Part shown: positions 1 to 8,424 of the stretch, in pieces
Numbering within the stretch: the stretch's first letter is position 1
Layout of the letters: each line of letters begins with the position of its first letter
DNA from: an uncultured Bacteroides sp.
GTDB taxonomy: Bacteria > Bacteroidota > Bacteroidia > Bacteroidales > Bacteroidaceae
Assembly: GCF_900547205.1 (NCBI RefSeq)
Contig: NZ_URFY01000051.1
Span: forward strand, 1-32,261
DNA length: 32,261 nt
Direction of reading: 5' to 3'
Position numbers and translations under genes: made by a program
Notes under the pieces: generated by a model
The model's input: the letters and a program-made list of their open reading frames with translations, nothing else
What the model was told of the DNA's origin: nothing
Database searches by the model: none

Positions 1-118
1 ATAAATTTCTTTTGGATACCGGCATAATATAACCACAGAGTTTTCGACTTGACCCAAAAAGATATATGTTCTCAAAATAGATATAAGCAGCGAGCAAACT
101 CTGAATCCTTTTGTTCTA
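1..118. other. Leader region upstream of umuD
   Basis: No gene is seen in these 118 bases. A near match to the Bacteroides -7 element (TCCTTTTG, one mismatch to TAnnTTTG) lies at 106-113. It would place transcription start at about 117-119, on or just before the first ATG of the umuD-like gene. An 8-base inverted repeat, CAGAGTTT at 36-43 and AAACTCTG at 96-103, flanks the region and could be an operator, but this is weak. Confidence 0.3.
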
Positions 119-577
119 ATGAAAATACTCAGAGTTATGGGAAAGCAAATAAGCATACATAATATAGATTTGTCGAGTAGTCTGCCACTGCAATTCGCAG
201 ACGAAGGGATTAAAGCAGGGTTCCCCTCTCCTGCTCAGGATTATCTAGAACAGGCTATAGACTTGAACAAAGAATTGATTCGTCATCCTGCAAGTACGTT
301 CTACGGGCGTGTCGTTGGAAATTCGATGCGTGATGAAGGAATTGAAGAAGGTGATATACTTGTTATAGATAAATCTTTAGAATTGATGGATGATGATTTG
401 GCTGTCTGTTTTATAGACGGAGAATTTACCGTGAAACGGGTGAGGCTTGAATCAGATGCAGCCTGGCTTGTTCCTTCTAATTCCGAATACCCATTAATTA
501 AAGTAACAAAAGACAATGATTTTATGGTTTGGGGAATAGTTACTTATACGATTAAGAAGAATCGGAGAAGAAGATAG
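119..577 (+). CDS. umuD: UmuD-like S24 family self-cleaving peptidase
   Basis: This 152-residue protein resembles UmuD, the LexA-related protein that cleaves itself during the SOS response and then joins UmuC to form translesion polymerase V. The UmuD-type cleavage pair is visible as Ala33-Gly34 within KAGFPSPA. The serine/lysine dyad is Ser69 in GNSM and Lys106 in FTVKR. They are 37 residues apart, the same distance as Ser60 and Lys97 in E. coli UmuD. The first ATG (119) is given as the start. A second in-frame ATG at 137 would give a length closer to E. coli UmuD and better suits the possible promoter at 106-113. No umuC follows; the next gene is convergent and unrelated. Confidence 0.85.
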   Translation: MKILRVMGKQISIHNIDLSSSLPLQFADEGIKAGFPSPAQDYLEQAIDLNKELIRHPASTFYGRVVGNSMRDEGIEEGDILVIDKSLELMDDDLAVCFIDGEFTVKRVRLESDAAWLVPSNSEYPLIKVTKDNDFMVWGIVTYTIKKNRRRR

Positions 578-594
578 ATTATGATACGCAATAA

Positions 595-1305
595 TTAAAT
601 GCGCAAATAATACTCACGCGTCAGTGCTATATATTCCTCACTGTATTGATGGCGAGCTAGTTCTGTCAATAAATCTTTGAAGATGCACTCCTCGTTATTG
701 AAAGAAAAAGTAATTAGCGTTCGTTTCGGAATCCCTCCCGGTTTTGTTATTACGTTGAGTTGACGGATAGCGTATAATTCCCAATGAGAAGCCGTAGCTG
801 TAACTTTATCGACTACATCCGTAGGAATTACGATGGTAAATAATCCGTCTTTTGCCAGCAAACCGGCCACTCCTTTTAGTAACTCTTCATATGTCAGAGA
901 ATTATTATGCCGTGCTGCGCTTCGTTGCTGATTGGGGCACGTTAGCGAATCCACAAAATAAGGAGGATTGGAGACTATTACATCAAATTTCATAGAAGGA
1001 CGATACATCGTAAAATCTGCTTTCACCACTTCTATCCTATTCTTCCAGGGAGAGCGTTCTACATTTTCTTTTGCTTGCCCAGCGGCGGATTCGTCTATTT
1101 CCAGTGCAACAATACTTGCGTCGGGTAAGCTTCGCTGAGCCAACATCAAGGCGACAAGTCCTGTCCCCGTACCGATATCTAAAATCTTAGTTGCACATTC
1201 TACAGGAGTCCATGCTCCTAAAAGCACTCCATCCGTTCCGACCTTCATGGCGCAACGATCTTGCCACACCGTAAACTGCTTAAATTGAAAATAAGGATTC
1301 GACAT
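595..1305 (-). CDS. trmN6: tRNA1(Val) (adenine(37)-N6)-methyltransferase
   Basis: This 236-residue class I SAM-dependent methyltransferase is of the YfiC/TrmN6 type, which methylates N6 of A37 in tRNA-Val. The SAM-binding motif I, DIGTGTG, is at residues 43-49, and the amino-methylating NPPY motif is at 113-116 (SNPPYF), as expected for N6-adenine methyltransferases. The N-terminal segment (FQFKQFTVWQD and KVGTDGVLLGAW) is characteristic of this subfamily. The gene is convergent with the umuD-like gene (17-base gap) and divergent from lon, with its own promoter in the shared upstream region. Related HemK/PrmC-like enzymes also carry NPPY, but the N-terminal signature and length favour TrmN6. 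Confidence 0.88.
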   Translation of the reverse strand: MSNPYFQFKQFTVWQDRCAMKVGTDGVLLGAWTPVECATKILDIGTGTGLVALMLAQRSLPDASIVALEIDESAAGQAKENVERSPWKNRIEVVKADFTMYRPSMKFDVIVSNPPYFVDSLTCPNQQRSAARHNNSLTYEELLKGVAGLLAKDGLFTIVIPTDVVDKVTATASHWELYAIRQLNVITKPGGIPKRTLITFSFNNEECIFKDLLTELARHQYSEEYIALTREYYLRI

Positions 1306-1357
1306 TTTATCCGTTTTTATCTTAACCTGTTTTTATTGTACTTTTGCTGAAAACAGC

Positions 1358-1387
1358 CAAAAATAAATAATTATTATGGAATACAAC
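1358..1387 (-). promoter_or_regulatory. Predicted promoter of trmN6
   Basis: Read on the minus strand, a full match to the Bacteroides -7 element (TATTTTTG, 1358-1365) is preceded 18 bases upstream by GTTG (1384-1387), one mismatch from the -33 TTTG. Transcription would start near 1353, giving a leader of about 48 bases. Confidence 0.5.
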
Positions 1388-1440
1388 CTATGTCCCCCAA
1401 TATTTTGGCATTGTTTTTGTGTTTTTATTCCACGCAGTGC

Positions 1441-1470
1441 TTTATTATTAGAGAGAATCAATTAACTTTG
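1441..1470 (+). promoter_or_regulatory. Predicted promoter of the lon-tgt-lptG operon
   Basis: TAACTTTG (1463-1470) matches the Bacteroides -7 element TAnnTTTG. TTTA (1441-1444), 18 bases upstream, is one mismatch from the -33 TTTG. The predicted start is near 1475, leaving a leader of about 45 bases before the lon ATG. Confidence 0.55.
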
Positions 1471-1520
1471 CAAACGATTTATGCATACTAGTATGACATA
1501 AACTAAATTAAAACGAAAAG

Positions 1521-3986
1521 ATGAAAGAAAGATACTTATTGGAAGAAGGAAATGAAAACGGCTTCTCGCTGATTACTGACTTTGATGGCAATGACGAGCA
1601 TGCATTTGATATTAATGTGAAATCTGGTGATATTCTTCCGGTCCTACCTTTACGCAATATGGTGTTGTTTCCCGGAGTTTTTTTACCTATAACTGTAGGT
1701 CGGAAAGCTTCGCTGAAACTTGTTCGCGATGCTGATAAAAAGCATAAGGATATTGCAGTGGTATGCCAGAGATCGGCACATACCGAAGATCCGAATTTGG
1801 AAGATTTGCATAGTATCGGTACCGTCGGACGTATTGTACGGGTATTGGAAATGCCGGATCAGACTACTACTGTTATTCTTCAGGGAATGAAGCGCTTAAG
1901 CTTGAAAGAAATCACTGAAACTCATCCATATCTGAAAGGGAAAATAGAACTTCTTGAAGAGGATATTCCAAGCGAAGATGATAAAGAGTTTCAAGCTTTA
2001 GTGGAAACATGCAAGGACTTAGCTATGCGTTATATAAAATCATCGGATGTAATGCATCAGGATTCTGCATTTGCCATCAAGAACATCCAAAATCCGATGT
2101 TCCTCATTAATTTCATCTGCTCGAACCTACCGTTCAAGAAAGATGAGAAGATGGATTTGCTTAATATCAATTCATTGCGTGAGCGTACTTATCATTTGCT
2201 CGAAGTTCTAAATCGTGAAGTACAGTTGGCAGAAATCAAGGCGTCTATTCAAATGCGTGCCCGTGAAGATATCGACCAGCAACAACGAGAATACTTCCTG
2301 CAACAGCAAATCAAAACAATTCAAGATGAATTGGGTGGTAGCGGTCAAGAGCAGGAAATCGAGGAAATGCGTATGAAAGGGGAAAGGATGCGTTGGAACG
2401 ATGAAGCCAGAGAGACTTTCATGAAAGAACTCGCTAAACTGGAGCGCACGCACCCCCAATCTCCCGACTATAGTGTGCAGCTCAACTATCTGCAAACAAT
2501 GCTTAATCTCCCATGGGGCATTTATACAACTGATAATCTGAACTTAAAGAATGCAGAAAAGACGTTGAATAAAGACCATTATGGGTTGGAGAAAGTAAAA
2601 GAACGCATCTTGGAGCATTTGGCGGTATTGAAGTTGAAGGGTGATATGAAATCACCTATTATCTGTTTATATGGCCCTCCGGGAGTTGGTAAAACATCAC
2701 TCGGCAAGTCCATTGCCGCTGCATTGAAGCGTAAATATGTGCGTATGTCTTTAGGTGGTGTGCACGATGAAGCAGAAATTCGCGGACACCGTAAAACTTA
2801 TATCGGTGCTATGCCGGGACGAATCATCAAAAGCTTGATTAAAGCAGGTGCTTCAAATCCTGTGTTTATCTTGGATGAGATTGATAAGGTTAGTTCTGAC
2901 CGTCAAGGTGACCCATCTTCTGCTTTGCTGGAAGTTTTGGACCCGGAACAGAATACATCTTTCCATGATAATTTTCTGGATGTAGACTTCGACCTTTCAA
3001 AGGTGCTGTTTATTGCAACTGCCAACAACCTGAATACAATCCCCGGGCCGTTGCTCGACCGCATGGAGTTGATTGAGGTTAGCGGATACATCACCGAAGA
3101 AAAGATTGAAATAGCCCGCAAGCATTTGGTTCCGAAAGAACTGGAAGCCAATGGACTTAAGAAAACAGACATCAAACTTCCAAAAGAGACATTGGAAGCT
3201 ATTATAGAATCATACACTCGCGAAAGCGGTGTGCGTGAAATGGAAAAGAAGATAGGTAAGATTCTTCGTAAATCGGCACGTCAATATGCTACAGATGGCT
3301 ATTTTGCCAAGACGGAGATTAAACCGACTGATTTGTACGATTTCTTGGGAGCACCGGAATATACCCGTGATAAATATCAGGGAAATGACTATGCCGGTGT
3401 AGTTACCGGATTGGCATGGACTGCTGTAGGGGGTGAGATTCTTTTTGTTGAAACCAGTTTGAGTCGCGGTAAAGGCGGACGCCTTACTTTGACCGGTAAT
3501 CTGGGAGATGTAATGAAAGAATCGGCTATGCTGGCACTGGAATATATCAAAGCACATGCTTCTCTTCTGAATGTGGATGAAGATATCTTTGAAAACTGGA
3601 ATATTCATGTTCACGTCCCCGAAGGTGCAATACCAAAGGATGGTCCGTCGGCTGGTATAACGATGGCTACTTCTCTGGCTTCTGCCTTGACACAGCGCAA
3701 AGTAAAAGCTAACCTTGCCATGACGGGAGAAATCACTCTTCGTGGTAAAGTGCTTCCTGTAGGTGGCATTAAGGAGAAAATTCTGGCTGCTAAACGTGCC
3801 GGAATCAAAGAAATCATTATGAGTGCCGAGAACAAGAAGAACATTGATGAAATCCAAGATATTTATTTGAAAGGATTGACTTTCCATTATGTAAACGATA
3901 TAAAAGAAGTATTCGCAATTGCACTAACTGATGAGAAAGTTGCGGATGCCATTGATTTATCTGTAAAGAAACCAAGCCAGGAATGA
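1521..3986 (+). CDS. lon: ATP-dependent Lon protease
   Basis: This is the cytoplasmic AAA+ serine protease that degrades misfolded and regulatory proteins. At 821 residues it is a little longer than E. coli Lon. The N-terminal substrate-recognition domain spans about residues 37-240, followed by a coiled-coil segment (about 240-310). The AAA+ module has Walker A GPPGVGKT at 385-392 and Walker B FILDEID at 449-455. The C-terminal protease domain carries the catalytic dyad: Ser710 in PKDGPSAG and Lys753 in GGIKEK, spaced 43 residues as in E. coli (679 and 722). It is the first gene of an operon. Its stop overlaps the tgt start by four bases (ATGA, 3983-3986), which suggests translational coupling. 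Confidence 0.97.
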   Translation: MKERYLLEEGNENGFSLITDFDGNDEHAFDINVKSGDILPVLPLRNMVLFPGVFLPITVGRKASLKLVRDADKKHKDIAVVCQRSAHTEDPNLEDLHSIGTVGRIVRVLEMPDQTTTVILQGMKRLSLKEITETHPYLKGKIELLEEDIPSEDDKEFQALVETCKDLAMRYIKSSDVMHQDSAFAIKNIQNPMFLINFICSNLPFKKDEKMDLLNINSLRERTYHLLEVLNREVQLAEIKASIQMRAREDIDQQQREYFLQQQIKTIQDELGGSGQEQEIEEMRMKGERMRWNDEARETFMKELAKLERTHPQSPDYSVQLNYLQTMLNLPWGIYTTDNLNLKNAEKTLNKDHYGLEKVKERILEHLAVLKLKGDMKSPIICLYGPPGVGKTSLGKSIAAALKRKYVRMSLGGVHDEAEIRGHRKTYIGAMPGRIIKSLIKAGASNPVFILDEIDKVSSDRQGDPSSALLEVLDPEQNTSFHDNFLDVDFDLSKVLFIATANNLNTIPGPLLDRMELIEVSGYITEEKIEIARKHLVPKELEANGLKKTDIKLPKETLEAIIESYTRESGVREMEKKIGKILRKSARQYATDGYFAKTEIKPTDLYDFLGAPEYTRDKYQGNDYAGVVTGLAWTAVGGEILFVETSLSRGKGGRLTLTGNLGDVMKESAMLALEYIKAHASLLNVDEDIFENWNIHVHVPEGAIPKDGPSAGITMATSLASALTQRKVKANLAMTGEITLRGKVLPVGGIKEKILAAKRAGIKEIIMSAENKKNIDEIQDIYLKGLTFHYVNDIKEVFAIALTDEKVADAIDLSVKKPSQE

Positions 3987-5113
3987 CATTTGAGCTACAA
4001 TATACAGACACGAAAAGTAATGCCCGTGCTGGTCTGATAACAACAGACCACGGGCAGATACAAACGCCTATATTTATGCCTGTAGGTACATTGGGTACTG
4101 TTAAAGGAGTACATCTGACAGAGCTGAAAGAAGATATCGAAGCACAGATTATTCTAGGTAATACCTATCATTTGTATCTGCGTCCGGGGTTGGAGGTAAT
4201 CGAAAAGGCGGGCGGACTGCATCGCTTTAATGGTTTCGACCGTCCGATGCTGACTGACAGTGGCGGGTTTCAGGTGTTCTCTCTAGCTGGAATCCGGAAG
4301 CTGCGTGAAGAAGGCGCAGAGTTTCGTTCCCATATCGACGGTAGCAAGCACGTCTTTACTCCGGAAAAGGTGATGGATATAGAGCGTACTATCGGTGCCG
4401 ATATAATGATGGCTTTCGACGAATGTCCTCCCGGTGATTCGGATTATTCATATGCCAAAAAGTCATTAGGCTTGACTCATAGATGGCTCGACCGTTGTAT
4501 ACAACGTTTTAACGAGACGGAGCCTAAATATGGTTACAACCAGTCTCTTTTTCCTATTGTGCAGGGATGTGTTTATCAGGATTTGCGTAAGCAATCGGCA
4601 GAGTTCGTCGCTTCCAAAGAAGCGGATGGAAACGCTATTGGTGGTTTGGCAGTGGGTGAACCGGTAGATAAGATGTATGAGATGATTGAAGTTGTCAATG
4701 AGATTCTTCCCAAAGACAAACCTCGATATTTGATGGGGGTCGGTACGCCTGTTAATATTCTTGAAGGAATAGAACGTGGTGTAGATATGTTCGATTGTGT
4801 GATGCCTACGCGAAATGGACGAAATGGCATGTTGTTCACAAAAGACGGCATCATCAATATGAGAAACAAAAAATGGGAAATGGACTTTTCTCCTATTGAG
4901 GAAGACGGCGCTTCGAGTGTAGACACGCTATATAGCAAAGCCTATTTACGTCATCTTTTCCATGCACAGGAGTTATTGGCTATGCAAATTGCTTCGATAC
5001 ACAATCTGGCGTTTTATTTATGGCTGGTTGGTGAAGCCCGGAAGCATATTATAGCCGGAGATTTCTCCACTTGGAAACCCATGATGGTTAAAAGAGTTTC
5101 TACTAGATTATAA
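3983..5113 (+). CDS. tgt: Queuine tRNA-ribosyltransferase lacking the Zn cysteines
   Basis: TGT exchanges guanine-34 in tRNAs with GUN anticodons for the queuosine precursor. This 376-residue protein has the base-recognition motif DSGGFQVF with Asp92, and the nucleophile Asp271 in MFDCVMPTRNGRNG. The usual structural zinc site (CxCxxC plus a histidine) is not intact. Aligning on the following YSKAYL, the three cysteines correspond to Gly309, Ser311 and Asp314, while the fourth ligand His340 (IHNL) remains. The fold and active site otherwise look complete, so this is probably a functional enzyme without the zinc. It overlaps lon by four bases and ends three bases before lptG, so the three genes form one operon. 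Confidence 0.93.
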   Translation: MTFELQYTDTKSNARAGLITTDHGQIQTPIFMPVGTLGTVKGVHLTELKEDIEAQIILGNTYHLYLRPGLEVIEKAGGLHRFNGFDRPMLTDSGGFQVFSLAGIRKLREEGAEFRSHIDGSKHVFTPEKVMDIERTIGADIMMAFDECPPGDSDYSYAKKSLGLTHRWLDRCIQRFNETEPKYGYNQSLFPIVQGCVYQDLRKQSAEFVASKEADGNAIGGLAVGEPVDKMYEMIEVVNEILPKDKPRYLMGVGTPVNILEGIERGVDMFDCVMPTRNGRNGMLFTKDGIINMRNKKWEMDFSPIEEDGASSVDTLYSKAYLRHLFHAQELLAMQIASIHNLAFYLWLVGEARKHIIAGDFSTWKPMMVKRVSTRL

Positions 5114-5116
5114 GGA

Positions 5117-6214
5117 ATGAAAAGCAATCGATTTATAAAAAAGCTGGACTGGTATATCATCAAGAAGTTCTTGGGGACATACGTGTTTGCTATTGCATTG
5201 ATTATTTCTATTGCTGTGGTGTTCGACTTCAATGAGAAGATGGACAAATTGATGGAGCATGAAGCTCCATGGGATAAAATCATCTTTGAATATTACATGA
5301 ACTTTATCCCCTATTTCTCTAATCTGTTCAGTCCGCTGTTCGTATTCATTGCTGTTATCTTCTTTACCTCCAAATTGGCGGAAAACTCTGAAATCATTGC
5401 AATGTTCTCTACGGGTATGAGCTTTAAGAGAATGATGCGTCCATATATGATTTCCGCAGCTATCATTGCCATGACGACATTTATGTTGAGCTCGTATGTG
5501 ATTCCCAAAGGAAGTGTGACGCGTCTCAACTTTGAAGACCGTTACATCAAGCCTAAAAAGCAAAACACGGCCCGTAACGTACAGTTGGAAGTTGATAGCG
5601 GCGTCATAGCCTATATTGATAATTATAACAACGCGATGAAAACTGGAAATCGTTTCTCACTCGACAAGTTTGTCGACAAGAAGTTAGTTTCCCATTTAAC
5701 TGCCCGACGTATTGTTTACGATACTGCAACGGTTCATAAATGGACGATTCACGACTATATGATACGCGAACTGGACGGATTAAAAGAGACAATCACTAAG
5801 GGAGACAGGATTGACTCTATCATCAATATGGAACCCTCTGACTTTCTGATTATGAAAAACCAGCAGGAAATGCTGACTAGCCCGGAACTGAGTGATTATA
5901 TTCAGAAGCAGAAAAGAAGGGGATTTGCCAATATCAAAGAGTTTGAGATTGAATATCACAAGCGAATTGCCATGTCGTTTGCATCTTTCATCTTAACAAT
6001 TATCGGTGTTTCCCTTTCGTCGCGAAAAACGAAAGGTGGCATGGGACTGCATTTGGGAATCGGACTGGGATTAAGTTTCTCTTATATTCTATTCCAGACG
6101 ATTACATCTACCTTTGCCATAAACGGAAATGTGCCTCCTGTAGTGGCGGTTTGGATTCCAAACATCCTCTATGCAGCTATTGCATTCTTTTTATATCAGA
6201 AAGCGCCTAAGTAA
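5117..6214 (+). CDS. lptG: LPS export permease, LptF/LptG (YjgP/YjgQ) family
   Basis: This 365-residue inner-membrane component belongs to the ABC exporter that moves lipopolysaccharide from the inner membrane to the periplasmic bridge. Six hydrophobic segments are visible at about residues 18-37, 65-85, 109-130, 284-301, 309-333 and 340-361. Between the third and fourth is a large hydrophilic domain of about 150 residues, which matches the periplasmic beta-jellyroll of the family. Only one LptF/G-type gene is present here. LptF and LptG are hard to tell apart by sequence, so the symbol is provisional. It is the last gene of the lon-tgt-lptG operon and is followed by a strong terminator. Residues IYDTAT and the region around 150-240 belong to the periplasmic domain. 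Confidence 0.88.
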   Translation: MKSNRFIKKLDWYIIKKFLGTYVFAIALIISIAVVFDFNEKMDKLMEHEAPWDKIIFEYYMNFIPYFSNLFSPLFVFIAVIFFTSKLAENSEIIAMFSTGMSFKRMMRPYMISAAIIAMTTFMLSSYVIPKGSVTRLNFEDRYIKPKKQNTARNVQLEVDSGVIAYIDNYNNAMKTGNRFSLDKFVDKKLVSHLTARRIVYDTATVHKWTIHDYMIRELDGLKETITKGDRIDSIINMEPSDFLIMKNQQEMLTSPELSDYIQKQKRRGFANIKEFEIEYHKRIAMSFASFILTIIGVSLSSRKTKGGMGLHLGIGLGLSFSYILFQTITSTFAINGNVPPVVAVWIPNILYAAIAFFLYQKAPK

Positions 6215-6237
6215 AAGAGAGTATATATATAAAGTAG

Positions 6238-6287
6238 AAGTTCCGCCTATTCCTGCTCGAAAGCAAGTAATAGGCGGAACTTTTTTG
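6238..6287 (+). terminator. Rho-independent terminator after lptG
   Basis: A perfect 14-base stem (AAGTTCCGCCTATT at 6238-6251 pairs with 6269-6282) encloses a 17-base loop and runs into a T tract (6281-6286). It lies 24 bases after the lptG stop and ends the lon operon. Confidence 0.92.
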
Positions 6288-6376
6288 TTGTATTCATTTC
6301 CTCTTTTGTCTATTCTCCATTGTTCACCAATAGATGATTTGGAAAATACATCTTTCTCCTTACATTCTCAAAATCG

Positions 6377-6880
6377 TCAACCGACTTTTTTTACATAAGC
6401 AGAAAGATCTGTAGCGGAGATGTTTTTGGCTATAATAACACCATTTCCATCCAATAAATAGCTAGTGAATCCCCGGCCTAAACGATACTTCTTAAATAAT
6501 CCGGAATCCTCGCCTTCTGTCTCCACGAAACAAGTGGGCGTAACTATTTGGTCCTTACGAACAGTTTCCTTGAAAATTGACTGATATTCGTCAAACGAAA
6601 CGGAAACCATTTTCACATTGTGGGAAGAACGAAGCACATTGCTTAAACTTACGTTTTGCATCCGGGACTGCGCATCATAACTTGCCCAAAAACTTAGCAA
6701 CACATATTGGCCTTTCAAATTGCCTAACTTAAATGCCGGTTGCTCTTCCGACGTATATTCAATTTTAAAATCCGGGGCTACGTCACCCTCACTTAAACCT
6801 CCGGTAGGTTTATCTTTCTCGACGAAAGCGGTCAAGGAACAAATCAGTAATACAACAAAAATCCATTTTACATACTTCAT
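6377..6880 (-). CDS. Exported thioredoxin-fold protein without CxxC
   Basis: This 167-residue protein starts with a signal-type segment (charged MKYVK, then hydrophobic residues 6-20), so it is likely exported. Residues about 30-165 look like the TlpA/AhpC-TSA thioredoxin fold: EGDVAPDFKI, then LKGQYVLLSFWAS, and a later phenylalanine-rich strand/turn pattern ending in SYLLDGNGVIIAK. Where TlpA has WCxxC, this protein has Tyr68-Asp69-Ala70-Gln71-Ser72, so both catalytic cysteines are gone. It probably binds a partner rather than acting as a disulfide reductase. Bacteroides carry many TlpA-like proteins, some redox-inactive. It is convergent with lptG and divergent from serB. Confidence 0.75.
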   Translation of the reverse strand: MKYVKWIFVVLLICSLTAFVEKDKPTGGLSEGDVAPDFKIEYTSEEQPAFKLGNLKGQYVLLSFWASYDAQSRMQNVSLSNVLRSSHNVKMVSVSFDEYQSIFKETVRKDQIVTPTCFVETEGEDSGLFKKYRLGRGFTSYLLDGNGVIIAKNISATDLSAYVKKVG

Positions 6881-6917
6881 GTAATTCGGTTTTGGTTAAT
6901 ACTATCCGGGCCTGTCC

Positions 6918-7045
6918 TTAAACAGTGGTTTCTTCCCGAAATGTTGTTTTTTCAGGCATCAGGCGAAGAGGAATCCGCTGATAATCAAAGCCTTTAAATT
7001 TGAAACCGGGTGCAAAGGTACGTAAATATTGAGTTAACTTCCAAA
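6918..7045 (-). promoter_or_regulatory. Consensus promoter and long leader of the thioredoxin-fold gene
   Basis: On the minus strand, TTTG (7042-7045) and TACCTTTG (7013-7020) are exact matches to the Bacteroides -33 and -7 elements, 21 bases apart. This is the best promoter in the window. The predicted start, near 7009, leaves a leader of about 130 bases. The leader holds a 13-codon open frame (ATG at 6959, stop at 6918-6920). Confidence 0.7.
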
Positions 7046-7117
7046 CGAATAAGCAAAAATCTCACATTTCGTGCATAACTTTTTATGTTATGTAGCATAA
7101 AAACGAAGTTTTTTCTC

Positions 7118-7125
7118 TACATTTG
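7118..7125 (+). promoter_or_regulatory. -7 element of serB
   Basis: TACATTTG matches TAnnTTTG. Transcription would start near 7129, so the upstream ATGs at 7085 and 7127 would not be in the mRNA. This decides the serB start in favour of 7148. No clear -33 TTTG is seen. Confidence 0.55.
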
Positions 7126-7147
7126 CATGATAAAAAGACTATTTCTT

Positions 7148-8377
7148 ATGCAACCATCAAATACTGAATTGATTCTTATTAGAGTTACCGGCGAAGATCG
7201 TCCGGGTCTTACTTCATCTGTGACAGAAATCCTTGCCAAATATGATGCAACGATTCTCGATATCGGGCAAGCAGATATTCATAATACATTATCATTAGGT
7301 ATTCTTTTTAAGAGTGAAGAAAGACATTCCGGATTTATTATGAAGGAATTGCTATTCAAGGCTTCTGCATTGGGAGTGACGATTCGATTTGAGCCTATCA
7401 CGACTGAACAGTATGACAATTGGGTGGGAATGCAAGGAAAGAACCGCTACATTCTCACCGTTTTAGGTCGTAAACTATCTGCACGCCAAATCTCTGCGGC
7501 TACTCGTATCTTGGCAGAGCAGGACTTGAATATCGATGCTATCAAACGTCTGACCGGTCGTATTCCTCTGGATGAATGCAATTCTGATATGCGTACCAGA
7601 GCTTGCATTGAATTTTCCGTGAGAGGTACACCTAAAGATCGTATCGCCATGCAAGAAGGAATGATGAAACTGGCTAGCGAGCAGGAAATGGACTTTTCTT
7701 TCCAACAAGACAATATGTACCGTCGTATGCGCCGTTTGATATGTTTTGATATGGATTCTACACTGATTGAGACGGAGGTTATTGACGAACTGGCTATTCG
7801 GGCCGGTGTAGGTGATGAAGTCAAAGCTATTACCGAGAGCGCAATGCGTGGAGAAATAGACTTTACGGAAAGTTTCTCGCGTCGAGTGGCATTGTTGAAG
7901 GGGCTGGACGAATCTGTAATGCAGGAAATTGCGGAAAATCTGCCTATCACTGAAGGAGTAGACCGTTTGATGTACGTTTTGAAGAAGTATGGTTATAAGA
8001 TTGCCATTCTTTCAGGAGGATTTACTTATTTTGGTCAGTATCTGCAAAAGAAATACGGCATCGACTATGTATATGCAAACGAACTGGAAATTGTGGATGG
8101 TAAGTTGACTGGACACTATCTGGGAGACGTCGTGGACGGAAAGAGGAAAGCTGAATTGCTCAGGTTGATTGCTCAGGTTGAAAAGGTGGATATTGCACAG
8201 ACAATCGCTGTTGGAGATGGTGCCAATGACCTGCCCATGCTAGGAATTGCAGGACTGGGGATAGCGTTCCATGCCAAGCCGAAAGTAGTAGCAAATGCCA
8301 AACAATCCATCAATACCATTGGACTTGACGGGGTGCTCTATTTCCTCGGATTCAAAGATTCTTATTTGAATATGTAA
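7148..8377 (+). CDS. serB: Phosphoserine phosphatase with N-terminal ACT domains
   Basis: This enzyme catalyses the last step of serine synthesis, O-phosphoserine to serine. From the chosen ATG it has 409 residues. Two ACT-type regulatory domains occupy about residues 8-180 (ILIRVTGEDRPGLTSSVTEIL begins the first). The HAD phosphatase domain follows, with motif I DMDST (nucleophile Asp201, acid/base Asp203), motif II serine in ILSGGF, and motif III VGDGANDLPM. The open frame extends upstream to 7085, but the -7 element at 7118-7125 and the position of the ACT domain favour ATG 7148. It is divergent from the thioredoxin-fold gene. rhlE follows in the same direction with its own promoter. Confidence 0.94.
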   Translation: MQPSNTELILIRVTGEDRPGLTSSVTEILAKYDATILDIGQADIHNTLSLGILFKSEERHSGFIMKELLFKASALGVTIRFEPITTEQYDNWVGMQGKNRYILTVLGRKLSARQISAATRILAEQDLNIDAIKRLTGRIPLDECNSDMRTRACIEFSVRGTPKDRIAMQEGMMKLASEQEMDFSFQQDNMYRRMRRLICFDMDSTLIETEVIDELAIRAGVGDEVKAITESAMRGEIDFTESFSRRVALLKGLDESVMQEIAENLPITEGVDRLMYVLKKYGYKIAILSGGFTYFGQYLQKKYGIDYVYANELEIVDGKLTGHYLGDVVDGKRKAELLRLIAQVEKVDIAQTIAVGDGANDLPMLGIAGLGIAFHAKPKVVANAKQSINTIGLDGVLYFLGFKDSYLNM

Positions 8378-8396
8378 TTGAGACAAAAAAATAACT

Positions 8397-8404
8397 TATC
8401 TTTG
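8397..8404 (+). promoter_or_regulatory. -7 element of the DEAD-box helicase gene
   Basis: TATCTTTG matches TAnnTTTG and lies 20 bases before the helicase ATG, giving a leader of about 17 bases. The -33 region has only ATTG at 8377-8380, closer than usual. Confidence 0.5.
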
Positions 8405-8424
8405 CCGACAAATTAAATGATATA

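Noticed and set aside
3210..3887. A 225-codon open frame antisense to lon
   Set aside because: It lies opposite the conserved protease domain of Lon and has no family features.
7085..7147. N-terminal extension of SerB
   Set aside because: The -7 element at 7118-7125 lies inside it, and the ACT domain begins only at ATG 7148.
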